The notes beneath the pieces were generated by a model. It saw only the letters and a list, made by a program, of their open reading frames with translations. It did no database searches and was not told the DNA's origin. 13,802 nucleotides of DNA from the NCBI GenBank assembly GCA_955652545.1, contig CATPCA010000252.1:1-13802 (forward strand). The letters are read 5' to 3'. This DNA is from Candidatus Dormiibacterota bacterium. GTDB taxonomy: Bacteria > Chloroflexota > Dormibacteria > UBA8260. The position numbers and the translations under genes are program-made. Shown in pieces: positions 7,146 to 13,802 of this stretch (within the stretch, counting starts at the first letter, position 1; each line of letters starts with the position of its first letter).

Positions 7146-8177
7146 GTGTCCGCGATACACCCGGCAACCGGCGGCGGGCCCGCGACGACCGCCGACGCGA
7201 ACAAGGCTCAGACCACTGACTCGCCTGCTCGCCTCATCGAGTGGACCGGTGAGCGCATGGTGCCGTGGGCACCCGACTACCAAACGGTGTACGAGCACCT
7301 GCATCGGTACCACTTCGCCGCGCAGGTGTGCGAGGGCAAGCGCGTGCTCGACCTCGCCAGTGGCGAAGGCTACGGTTCGGCAATCCTCGGCAAGGTGGCC
7401 GCCGAGGTCATCGGCATCGACATCGACCACGCCAGCGTCGAGCACGCACGTCTGCACCATGAGAGTGACAACGTCCACTTCGTCGAGGGGTCAATGCTCG
7501 ATGCCAGCGCCCTGGGTGGGGAGCAATTCGACGTGGTGGTGTGCTTCGAGGCGTTGGAACATGTCGACGACCACGCGACGCTCCTGGACGTTGTCTGCGG
7601 CGCGCTCCGCGAAGGCGGCATCTTCATCGTGTCAACTCCCGACCGCACCGTGTACAGCAGGGACTACCACAACCCCTTCCACGTCCACGAGCTCGACAGA
7701 GTTGAGATCCGTGAGTATCTCGCCCCGCGTTTTCCGAGTGTCGTGCTGTACGGCCAGGTGGTCGCGACGGGTTCGCTGATGCAGGCGCTGGACAAAGTGG
7801 AGCACCCCGCCGGAGACCTCATTGCCGTGGCCGGGGAGGACCAGGAGTGGCCACGACAATCCGAGATCGAGTTCCCCTATCTGATCGCGGTGGCATCGAG
7901 CAGCCGCCTCGAGGAGCTGCCCGCGGTGTCGACGCTCGTCGACACCGATGTGTTGCTCGCTCGCCGGCCAACCCGCAGCCAGGACGAGGAGATCGGCAGA
8001 CTGAGAGTACACATCGATCACCTGGAAGACGCGGTTCGCAACGTCGGCAAGGACCTTGCGGCTCGGGATCGTGATCTGCATGCGATCACCTCTTCCAGGG
8101 GATGGCGTGCTGTGTTGACGGTCCGTCGCGTCGTCACCACTGCTCGCGGGTTGGGGTCGTCACACCCCCGGTCGTGA
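7146..8177 (+). CDS. class I SAM-dependent methyltransferase with C-terminal coiled coil, glycan cluster
   Basis: The 343-residue protein has a Rossmann methyltransferase core at about 30-215: motif I VLDLASGEGYG (67-77), GIDID (90-94, adenosine ribose contact), FEALEHVDD (134-142) and STPDR (163-167). The opening EWTGERMVP is typical of methyltransferases in O-antigen and surface-polysaccharide clusters. Residues 278-312 look like a coiled coil, ending in a SSRGWR motif seen at the ends or linkers of many glycan-modifying proteins. The likely role is methylation of a sugar or glycan end; the substrate is unknown. GTG 7146 lies 6 bases after a TATACT -10 box, so the message looks leaderless. 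The TGA stop is in the same frame as the next gene, whose start follows one codon later. Confidence 0.85.
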   Translation: MSAIHPATGGGPATTADANKAQTTDSPARLIEWTGERMVPWAPDYQTVYEHLHRYHFAAQVCEGKRVLDLASGEGYGSAILGKVAAEVIGIDIDHASVEHARLHHESDNVHFVEGSMLDASALGGEQFDVVVCFEALEHVDDHATLLDVVCGALREGGIFIVSTPDRTVYSRDYHNPFHVHELDRVEIREYLAPRFPSVVLYGQVVATGSLMQALDKVEHPAGDLIAVAGEDQEWPRQSEIEFPYLIAVASSSRLEELPAVSTLVDTDVLLARRPTRSQDEEIGRLRVHIDHLEDAVRNVGKDLAARDRDLHAITSSRGWRAVLTVRRVVTTARGLGSSHPRS

Positions 8178-8180
8178 TCA

Positions 8181-10175
8181 TTGGGCCACAACCGGACTGT
8201 TGACACCCCGTCGATCAGACGCCGTGAGGACCTGCATGGCGTTCGATTCACGCCGCCCCCGTCGCCACTGGTCTCCGTCGTCATTCCTGTTCACAACCAC
8301 GTCGACGCAACGGTGGCCTGCCTGCAGGCGGTTCACGCGAACACTGATACCTCGGACATCGAGGTCATCGTGGTTGACGACGCCTCAACCGATGGCACGC
8401 CAACCGTGCTGGACACCGTCGACGGGCTCACCGTTGTCCGGCTGGAACGCAACCTCGGCTTCCTGGAAGCGATCACAGCCGGGATCGAACCGGCCCACGG
8501 CACCTACGTCCACCTCCTGAACAACGACACGGTGGTGCAGCCGGGATGGCTGGAAGCCCTCCTGGAGGTGGCCGAGGGCGATGAACGCGTTGGCGCGGTC
8601 GGCAGCAAGCTTGTCTTCCCGAACGGCCGCCTGCAGGAGGCGGGCAGCGTCGTGTGGTGTGACGGCACGGCGTGGAACCTCGGCTATGGACTCGAGCCCG
8701 ACGCGCCGGCATTCAACGTTCGTCGCGCGGTGGACTACTGCTCAGCCGCCTCGCTCCTGGTTCGCCGGGTTGCATTCGACGCCGTCGGCGGTTTCGACCG
8801 CCGCTACGCACCGGCCTACTACGAGGACACGGATCTCTGCTTCAGCCTTCGCGCCGCGGGTTACCCGGTGATCTATGAGCCCACCTCGGTCGTGATGCAC
8901 CAGGGAAGCCTGAGCCATGTCAAACGTGGACCGACGGATTCGTCGGTCCACACCAAGGCGAGCATGGACATCAACCGATACATCTTTGGCGCCAAGTGGG
9001 GATCCGAGCTTGCTCACCATTGGCCCAGCGGCACCGCGAAGGGGTTTCTCGGTGGTCGGATCGAACGACGGCCGCGTGTTCTCGTCTGCGACCACTTCGT
9101 ACCGGCGCACGACTGGGACTCGGGCGGCCTGCGCATGTCGTGGATCCTGCGACTCCTCGCCGACCTGGGCTGCCAGGTGACATTCCTCCCGGCCAGCGGT
9201 CTGCGTCGTGAGCCGTATACGCGCGAATTCCAGAAGCTGGGCATCGAGGTCTTCTACAACCCGTGGACCTTCGACCACCTGGTCGCCGACCGAACCGGCG
9301 TCTACGACCTGGTGATCCTGAGCCGGCCGTCAGTGGGCGAATCCTTCTACGCACCGTCCCGCAGGGCATTTCCTGCGTCGACGATCGTCTACGACACGGT
9401 CGACCTCCACTACGTGCGCGAGCAGCGACGCCTAGCCATGTCGGGAGCGGAGCCGGACGACGCGGCGACAGGCGTCCGCCAGGAGGAGTTGCGCCTGATG
9501 CGCCAGTGTGACCTGGTGGCCGCGGTCAGCGATGACGAGCGGGATGAGATCGTCCGGCGTGTCCCGGACGCCGAGGTCATCGTTCTCCCCAATGTTCACG
9601 AGGTGCGCGGCGACGCGCCCGGCCGCGCAGATCGATCCGGCATGGTCTTCATCGGCGGTTTCGATCACATCCCCAATGTCGACGGCATGCTGTGGTTCGT
9701 CGAAGAGGTGATGCCGCTCATCCAGCAACATTGGCCCGGGAAGCTGACCATTCTCGGCTCCAACCCGCCTGAGGAGGTGCGGGCGCTGAGCTCCGAGCGC
9801 GTCACCGTCACTGGGTACCAGGCGGATGTCGATCCGTTCTTCTCTGCGGCTGCAGTGTTCGTCGCGCCACTGCGCTATGGCGCCGGCGTCAAGGGCAAGG
9901 TGGGCCAGGCGATGTCGCTCGGTGTCCCTGTCGTGACCACCCGTATCGGCAGCGAGGGGATGGGGATCGTCGACGGTCGGCACGCCCTGGTGCGCGACGA
10001 CCCTGCCGCTTTCGCGGAGGCGGTGGTCGAGCTGGCGACCGACACCGACCTCTGGGAGCGCGTCTCCGCGGCGGGAATGATGCTGGTCACGGAGAGTTTC
10101 AGCCCGGCCCGGATGCGTGTACGGCTGCAGGAGCTTCTGGCGCGGACCGCCACCCGCTATCCGCTTCAGGCGTAA
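8181..10175 (+). CDS. bifunctional glycosyltransferase: GT2 domain fused to GT4 domain
   Basis: The 664-residue protein carries two glycosyltransferase modules. The N-terminal GT-A (GT2) part, about 30-265, has VVDDASTDG (64-72), LNNDT (113-117, metal-binding DxD position) and GGFDRRYAPAYYEDTDLC (203-220), as in rhamnosyltransferase-like GT2 enzymes. The C-terminal GT-B (GT4) part, about 297-655, has FIGGFDHIPNVDG (490-502), the nucleotide-sugar-binding region APLRYGAGVKGK (562-573) and EGMGIVDG (592-599). Such fusions add successive sugars to a surface polysaccharide at the cytoplasmic face. There is no ATG or GTG near the start; TTG 8181, four bases after the upstream stop, is the only conventional option before CTG 8232, and it has no good Shine-Dalgarno. 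Expression may depend on coupling to, or readthrough from, the methyltransferase. The gene ends 17 bases before a convergent gene. Confidence 0.88.
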   Translation: MGHNRTVDTPSIRRREDLHGVRFTPPPSPLVSVVIPVHNHVDATVACLQAVHANTDTSDIEVIVVDDASTDGTPTVLDTVDGLTVVRLERNLGFLEAITAGIEPAHGTYVHLLNNDTVVQPGWLEALLEVAEGDERVGAVGSKLVFPNGRLQEAGSVVWCDGTAWNLGYGLEPDAPAFNVRRAVDYCSAASLLVRRVAFDAVGGFDRRYAPAYYEDTDLCFSLRAAGYPVIYEPTSVVMHQGSLSHVKRGPTDSSVHTKASMDINRYIFGAKWGSELAHHWPSGTAKGFLGGRIERRPRVLVCDHFVPAHDWDSGGLRMSWILRLLADLGCQVTFLPASGLRREPYTREFQKLGIEVFYNPWTFDHLVADRTGVYDLVILSRPSVGESFYAPSRRAFPASTIVYDTVDLHYVREQRRLAMSGAEPDDAATGVRQEELRLMRQCDLVAAVSDDERDEIVRRVPDAEVIVLPNVHEVRGDAPGRADRSGMVFIGGFDHIPNVDGMLWFVEEVMPLIQQHWPGKLTILGSNPPEEVRALSSERVTVTGYQADVDPFFSAAAVFVAPLRYGAGVKGKVGQAMSLGVPVVTTRIGSEGMGIVDGRHALVRDDPAAFAEAVVELATDTDLWERVSAAGMMLVTESFSPARMRVRLQELLARTATRYPLQA

Positions 10176-10192
10176 CCGTCGACCGAGTCGTG

Positions 10193-11026
10193 TCAGGCGG
10201 GCTTGACTGCCTCGAAGACGAACCCGTTGTCGCCGTAGATGCCCAACCGGCGGCTATGCACTCGATGCATTTCGGGCGCGAAGCCGATCTCCGAGAGCTT
10301 CGCCAGCATCTCGATGCTGAAGATCGTGTACACCAGCACGCCGAGCTCAGGGTTCTGCGGATCGCCATGATACACCGGCTCCGCCAGCAGCTCGGGCTCA
10401 CCGTCAGCCCCTGGCCGCGCCCGCACCTCGTCGCGGCTCACACCCGCGTGGAAGGGCACGGTGAAGACGTGGCGGCCGCCCGGCCGCAGGACGCGGTAGA
10501 TCTCGCGGTGGGCGACGTAGGGCTCCGGCACGTGCTCGAACACGTCGCACGACAGGACGGTGTCGAAGCTCTCGTCGGGGAAGCTGAGCTGCTGCAGGTC
10601 CTCGTGGCGGATCCCGTCGACCATCTCGCCGCCACGATGGCCGGGCCCGAAGTACTCACTGGCAGCGTATCCCGGCATGGCGCGCAGTGTGTCGTGCAGC
10701 GCTCCTCGTGCCTCGGTGTTGTAGACGCGGTCCCTCTCGACGCGCGCGAAGGTGGTCAGTGCGCGCTGCCTGCCAGACGAGGCGCGGTTCCTCATCAGCA
10801 CCTCGGCGATCTGGCGCTGCCGGTTGAACGAGCCGCACCGTCCGCAGTGGAGAGACTCGCGGAAGTTGTCCGACGCCGCCCTGATGATCGACCATCGTCC
10901 GCAGACGTTGCAGTGGATCGGGACGCTGCCGCGGGACGCAGCAATGCGATCAGCACGTTCCTGCCAGGTCCGCGAGGGGATCGGAAAGACGGTGGCTCCC
11001 ACGGGTCGATGAAAGCACATCGGCAC
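10193..11026 (-). CDS. zinc-ribbon SAM-dependent methyltransferase
   Basis: The 277-residue protein begins with a four-Cys zinc ribbon, C39-x2-C42 and C61-x2-C64, followed by a class I methyltransferase core at about 95-195. The core shows LSFPDESFDTVLSCDVFEHV (147-166) and LRPGGR (180-185), the strand-4 and strand-5 signatures. The usual glycine-rich motif I is not recognisable: the equivalent region reads VYNTEARGALH (101-111), so SAM binding may be altered. Similar proteins occur in glycan clusters; the substrate is unknown. Start is GTG 11026 or ATG 11020 (two residues shorter); neither has a clear Shine-Dalgarno beyond a G-run. It lies 36 bases downstream of the GH25-like repeat gene on the same strand and may share its transcript. 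Confidence 0.8.
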   Translation of the reverse strand: MPMCFHRPVGATVFPIPSRTWQERADRIAASRGSVPIHCNVCGRWSIIRAASDNFRESLHCGRCGSFNRQRQIAEVLMRNRASSGRQRALTTFARVERDRVYNTEARGALHDTLRAMPGYAASEYFGPGHRGGEMVDGIRHEDLQQLSFPDESFDTVLSCDVFEHVPEPYVAHREIYRVLRPGGRHVFTVPFHAGVSRDEVRARPGADGEPELLAEPVYHGDPQNPELGVLVYTIFSIEMLAKLSEIGFAPEMHRVHSRRLGIYGDNGFVFEAVKPA

Positions 11027-11062
11027 GCAACCCCGCCCCCGGCGCAGACACGATTCCCCGGC

Positions 11063-11350
11063 CTAGTGGGTTCCGTACAAGGGACCGTTGAACCATTGGG
11101 TGGCCGGCCCCAATTGACCGCTCAGATTCTTCTTCACCCAGATGCCGTTGGCGCCCACCGCAACCGCGGAGGCGCGTCCGCTTCCATCGACGTCGGCCAT
11201 GTACTGCCAGGTGCCGAAGAAGGGTTCAGTGGAGATGGACGACGGCGGGTTCAGGCGGCCGGTGCCGTTGTTCCTCTCCACCCAGATGCTGGAGTCGTTG
11301 ATCGCCACGGCCGAGGCCATCCCGTGGCCGTCGAGATCGGCCATGTACAC
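11063..11350 (-). pseudogene. C-terminal remnant of the GH25-like repeat protein, cut off by an in-frame TAA
   Basis: This 95-codon stretch encodes the last two FG-GAP-like repeats. Its first possible start is GTG 11350, but it continues the frame of the upstream gene exactly, with only the TAA at 11363-11365 between them. The repeat pattern runs unbroken across the stop: the residues after it, GSRGVYMADLDG, are the expected continuation of the F-Y-G-S-R linker. No Shine-Dalgarno or signal peptide supports independent expression, and a lone cytoplasmic piece of two blades would probably not be useful. I read it as the detached end of one original gene (11063-12802, 579 codons if the TAA is read as Tyr). 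A sequencing error remains possible. Confidence 0.7.
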
Positions 11351-11938
11351 GCCCCGCGAGCCTTAGAAGGTTGCCGAGCTGGCCAGCTGCGGCGGACCAA
11401 AGGCGCTGCCGCTGTTGCGCATCACCCAGATGCCGTTGCCATTGATCGCCACGGCCGAGGCCATGCCCTTCCCGTTGAGATCCGCGATGAAGGTTCCGCG
11501 GCTGCCGTAGAAGAGTGAGGACGACCAGCGCTGCGGTGCGTCGAACCCCGTCCTGGCGCTGTTCATGCGCATCACCCAGATGCTGTTGTCATTGACAGCT
11601 ACCGCTGAGGGAAACCCAGTGCCGTCGAGATCGGCCAGAAGTGTGGCCCGCGACCCGTAGAACGGGATGTTGGACCAGCGTACCGGGGGTCCGAAGGCGC
11701 CCCCAGTGTTCTTCATGACCCAGATGCTCTTGTCATTGATCGCCACCGCCGACTCAGGCTTTGCCGCGCCGTCCAGCCGGGCGAACGTCGTCGCGCGACT
11801 CCCATAGAACGGCGTGCTCGACATGGCCACCAGCTTGCCGAATGACGTCCCGGTGTTCGGCCGCACGTAGATGCGGTTGTCGTTGATGGCGATGGCAGAG
11901 TCGCCCTGCCCCGTCGCCTCGACCGCGGCGAGGTGGAT
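11066..11938 (-). repeat. six tandem FG-GAP-like coding repeats of 46-50 codons
   Basis: In - strand order the units start at 11938, 11788, 11641, 11491, 11347 and 11203, with lengths of 150, 147, 150, 144, 144 and 138 bases. The shared pattern is roughly ADLDGxG-x2-SAVAIND-x-SIWV-x-RN-x-G, a Pro-rich stretch, then FYGSR. This resembles FG-GAP/VCBS beta-propeller blades; six units would suit a six-bladed propeller. The fourth unit ends in the TAA stop. The first unit is the most divergent (EATGQGDSAIAIND). The repeats differ enough in sequence that recent copy expansion is unlikely. Confidence 0.8.
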
Positions 11939-12802
11939 ACCGGCCAGCGATTCCCAGCCTGCCTCGGTCGTGCACGCGTAGTCGCCATCGAATCCATACC
12001 CCGGCGCACCCGGGGCGACGGCGTACTGAACCAACCAGATCGGACCGCCGGTGAACGAGTGGGACTGGGTGCAGTACAGCGGGGCGCGGCCCACATTGTC
12101 GGCGGTTGCATACCACACCGGCACCTGCGGCGCGTAGGTGCCGGCGAGCAGGTTCCACTGGTAACCGGTCGAATAGACGCCGACCACCTTGTTCGAGGCG
12201 GCCAGACCCGCGATCGCTCCGGCGATGGACCGGGCATTCGCGGCAGTGCGGTACGCGTACGCCGCCGGCGTCTGCGGCGTGGCCGGCGCGACGGTCCTGT
12301 AGGTGCCGGCGACGCGAGACGTTGTCTGCCAGTTGTTGTTGGTCTCGACGTCGAGCCACCACACGTGCGCATCGACACCCTGGGCGTTGGCGTAGTTCAC
12401 GGCATATTGCGAGTTGTTGAAGCCGTAGTTGTAGGCAAAACAGCTGACGTCGGCGGCGGCGCACCTTCCCGCCGGCCCGGTTGCCCCCTGGGACGGCGCC
12501 GTGCTGGGAAGATCGATGTTGACGTAGAGGCTGCTGGGAAGCGAAGCCTGCTGGCTCCACATGGATTCGCTCGCCAGGCACGGGTTTCCCGAGAAGCCGT
12601 GTCCGCCGGTGACGCCGACGATGGCGACGGCGAACCCCGGGGTGGGATAGCTGCCGCCGCACTGCGGCCAGGAGATGTCAAAGCCATACACGCCGAACGT
12701 CCCGGCGGCGGATGCGCTGTGTGCCGTCTGTGTCAGTGCGCCCGCGCCGACGATGGCCGCGGCCAGGACGATCACCAGTGTTCGAGAGATGGGCCGTGGC
12801 AC
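11363..12802 (-). CDS. secreted GH25-like protein with FG-GAP-like repeats, truncated by a nonsense codon
   Basis: From GTG 12802 the product has 479 residues. Residues 1-33 form a signal peptide: basic MPRPISR, a hydrophobic stretch LVIVLAAAIVGAGAL, and an Ala-rich cleavage region. Residues 36-277 look like a glycoside hydrolase 25-like or DUF1906-like barrel: GFDISWPQC (41-49), VWWLDVET (147-154, DxE at the GH25 catalytic position), VPVWYATAD and IWLVQYA, with a late FDGD (272-275). Four FG-GAP-like repeats follow from about 289. A role in cell-wall or glycan binding or cleavage outside the cell is likely; activity is not shown. GTG 12802 is preferred because GGGGAA sits 8 bases upstream and the signal peptide starts cleanly; the longest frame begins at TTG 12880. 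The stop is a TAA where the equivalent repeats have Tyr or Phe, so the gene is probably damaged. Confidence 0.78.
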   Translation of the reverse strand: MPRPISRTLVIVLAAAIVGAGALTQTAHSASAAGTFGVYGFDISWPQCGGSYPTPGFAVAIVGVTGGHGFSGNPCLASESMWSQQASLPSSLYVNIDLPSTAPSQGATGPAGRCAAADVSCFAYNYGFNNSQYAVNYANAQGVDAHVWWLDVETNNNWQTTSRVAGTYRTVAPATPQTPAAYAYRTAANARSIAGAIAGLAASNKVVGVYSTGYQWNLLAGTYAPQVPVWYATADNVGRAPLYCTQSHSFTGGPIWLVQYAVAPGAPGYGFDGDYACTTEAGWESLAGIHLAAVEATGQGDSAIAINDNRIYVRPNTGTSFGKLVAMSSTPFYGSRATTFARLDGAAKPESAVAINDKSIWVMKNTGGAFGPPVRWSNIPFYGSRATLLADLDGTGFPSAVAVNDNSIWVMRMNSARTGFDAPQRWSSSLFYGSRGTFIADLNGKGMASAVAINGNGIWVMRNSGSAFGPPQLASSATF

Positions 12803-12810
12803 CGGATGGG

Positions 12811-12816
12811 TTCCCC
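12811..12816 (-). promoter_or_regulatory. Shine-Dalgarno that decides the GH25-like start
   Basis: GGGGAA on the - strand is 8 bases before GTG 12802. Neither TTG 12880 nor GTG 12835 has a comparable site, so the shorter start is favoured. Confidence 0.4.
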
Positions 12817-12863
12817 AAGGATTGCGTGCTGACACAGTGCGACGGACGTAGCGGACAACGGCG

Positions 12864-12869
12864 ACTCTA
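12864..12869 (-). promoter_or_regulatory. possible -10 box for the GH25-like gene
   Basis: TAGAGT on the - strand fits the actinobacterial TAnnnT -10 pattern and lies 62 bases before GTG 12802. It falls inside the longer reading frame beginning at TTG 12880, so if used it would exclude that start. No convincing -35 is seen. Confidence 0.22.
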
Positions 12870-13022
12870 GGGCTGTGCAATCGGCAACCGCAGGCCCGTC
12901 ACACAATCGTCATCTGGACGGTTGTCTTGTTCAGCATTCGTTCATCTGCTCACAACCATCTGGCGCGATTGGTGCGCTAACGCGTGACGCAGTTCGCCGC
13001 GGTGGAACACCGACGTTGGCGT

Positions 13023-13030
13023 GCTATCGT
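13023..13030 (+). promoter_or_regulatory. extended -10 box before the PQQ-type propeller gene
   Basis: A TGC-TATCGT element (TG at 13022-13023, TATCGT at 13025-13030) lies 9 bases before GTG 13040, so transcription would begin at or within a few bases of the start codon. There is no Shine-Dalgarno. The rest of the divergent spacer, about 12803-13021, shows no other gene. Confidence 0.35.
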
Positions 13031-13039
13031 CACCGCGAC

Positions 13040-13802
13040 GTGTGCCGACAGCGTGTTGCAGTTCCTGCCTGGCGACGGTATTCCCTGCTCGCCGCCGTGC
13101 TCGCGATTGCCCTGATTCCCGGCACCGCGTCTGCCGCGGACTGGCCGACGTTCCACGGCGACAACACGCGGCAAGGCAACGACACCTCCGACCCCGGACT
13201 CTCCAGTCCCGCTGCGCGATGGACGTCGTCCCAGCTGGACGGGAAGGTGTACGGCCAGCCGGTGGTGGTGGGCGGCCAGGTCATCGTGGCCACGGAGAAC
13301 AACACCGTCTACTCCCTGTCGGCCGCCAGCGGGTCGGTGCAATGGCAAAGACATCTTGGCCCGCCACGGACGAGCAACTTCCCCTGCGGCAACATCAACC
13401 CGCTGGGCATCACCGGCACACCGGTGGTCGACAAGGGGGCCGTGTTCGTCGCTCCGGAGATCCAGAACGCGCCCGGCTCGTATGTCTTCGAGTTGGCCGG
13501 CATCAACCTGAGCAATGGCCAGCTCTTCTGGATGACTCCCATCACCCCGAGCGACAATCGTTTCGACGCCAACGTCGAGCAGCAACGAGGGGCGCTGATG
13601 GTTGCCGCCGGCCGCGTCTTCGTGCCTCTCGGCGGTCTATGGGGTGACTGCGGCAACTACCACGGGTATGTGCTGAGCCACGCGGAGACGTTCAGCACGT
13701 CGGTGCAGTGGTGGGCCTCGACCGAGCAGGATTCCAGCAATCGCGAAGGCGGTGCTTGGGCCGCCGGCGGGATGTCGCAGGATGCCGCCGGCAACGTCTA
13801 CG
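13040..13802 (+). CDS. secreted PQQ-binding-like beta-propeller repeat protein (partial, runs off the right edge)
   Basis: From GTG 13040 the frame is open to the end of the window (254 codons, no stop). Residues 1-32 are a signal peptide: MCRQRVAVPAWRR, hydrophobic YSLLAAVLAIALIPG, and cleavage near TASA-A. The mature protein opens with DWPTFHGDNTRQG (34-46), the usual beginning of PQQ-like quinoprotein or BamB-type propellers. Blade motifs follow, such as PVVVGGQVIVATENNTVYSL and later GTPVVDKGAVFVAPE. C2 is not in a lipobox. It is probably an extracellular or wall-associated propeller; a redox cofactor cannot be assumed from the fold. It is divergent from the GH25-like gene. GTG 13040 is supported by the signal peptide and by the upstream -10 box; TTG 13016 in frame is less likely. 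Confidence 0.8.
   Translation, partial: MCRQRVAVPAWRRYSLLAAVLAIALIPGTASAADWPTFHGDNTRQGNDTSDPGLSSPAARWTSSQLDGKVYGQPVVVGGQVIVATENNTVYSLSAASGSVQWQRHLGPPRTSNFPCGNINPLGITGTPVVDKGAVFVAPEIQNAPGSYVFELAGINLSNGQLFWMTPITPSDNRFDANVEQQRGALMVAAGRVFVPLGGLWGDCGNYHGYVLSHAETFSTSVQWWASTEQDSSNREGGAWAAGGMSQDAAGNVY

Noticed and set aside
8181..8183. Claim that TGA at 8175 is recoded as selenocysteine or another amino acid
   Set aside because: No SECIS-like stem could be identified, and Ser-rich linker sequence on both sides gives no reason for a selenocysteine. Simple re-initiation or a lost fusion is enough.
10176..10192. Terminator between the convergent glycosyltransferase and zinc-ribbon methyltransferase genes
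   Set aside because: Only a 4-bp CGAC/GTCG stem is present in the 17-base gap and there is no T-tract.
11350..11365. Frameshift as the cause of the split repeat gene
   Set aside because: Both parts are in the same frame, with exactly one TAA between them and an unbroken repeat pattern, so a single substitution explains it.
10190..11518. Long + strand reading frame (442 codons) opposite the zinc-ribbon methyltransferase and the repeat gene
   Set aside because: It is an antisense shadow. The opposite strand carries clear domain motifs and repeats; this frame does not.
12911..12963. CATCTG(G) repeated at 12911, 12943 and 12957, with GGTTGT/ACAACC, as possible operator sites
   Set aside because: Repeats of this length are expected by chance in a spacer of this size, and the spacing is irregular.
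1..13802. Mobile elements, CRISPR arrays, tRNA or rRNA genes, toxin-antitoxin or phage-defence genes
   Set aside because: No transposase or integrase motifs, short regular direct repeats, cloverleaf sequences or defence domains were seen in any frame.

Overview
The window is uniformly GC-rich. Its gene style suggests an actinobacterium (Actinomycetota): stop/start overlaps, GTG and TTG starts, TAnnnT-type -10 boxes placed directly before start codons, a 4Fe-4S APS reductase, and a GH25-like secreted protein of a kind common in that phylum. A related high-GC lineage cannot be excluded. Nothing here fixes the genus, and I see no phage, transposon, CRISPR, tRNA or rRNA. Region 1 (about 1-5396, + strand) is a sulfate-assimilation operon: a short leader ORF, cysH (4Fe-4S APS reductase), cysC (APS kinase), a ferredoxin-type siroheme sulfite reductase, a fused siroheme synthase (CysG-like), and a TauE/SafE permease. 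Every junction overlaps by a few bases, so the genes are probably translationally coupled. The set covers APS to sulfide plus the siroheme cofactor for the sulfite reductase. ATP sulfurylase (Sat or CysDN), which makes APS, is not in the window. Region 2 (5411-10175) is a surface-glycan module. A DUF2142 membrane protein (- strand) diverges from a SAM methyltransferase followed by a GT2-GT4 double glycosyltransferase (+ strand). Both genes of the divergent pair appear to be leaderless. The methyltransferase and glycosyltransferase lie in one reading frame, separated by a single TGA and one codon. Region 3 (10193-13802) holds, on the - strand, a secreted GH25-like protein with six FG-GAP-like repeats and then a zinc-ribbon SAM methyltransferase. 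The start of a secreted PQQ-type beta-propeller protein runs off the right edge on the + strand. The GH25-like gene carries an in-frame TAA at a position where the equivalent repeats encode Tyr or Phe, so the last two repeats are cut off. The sulfur operon looks ordinary in gene content. The points most worth a second look are the nonsense codon in the repeat protein and that protein's architecture, the methyltransferase/glycosyltransferase TGA junction, the leader ORF before cysH, and the Cys-rich N-terminus of the sulfite reductase. I found no convincing wholly new system.
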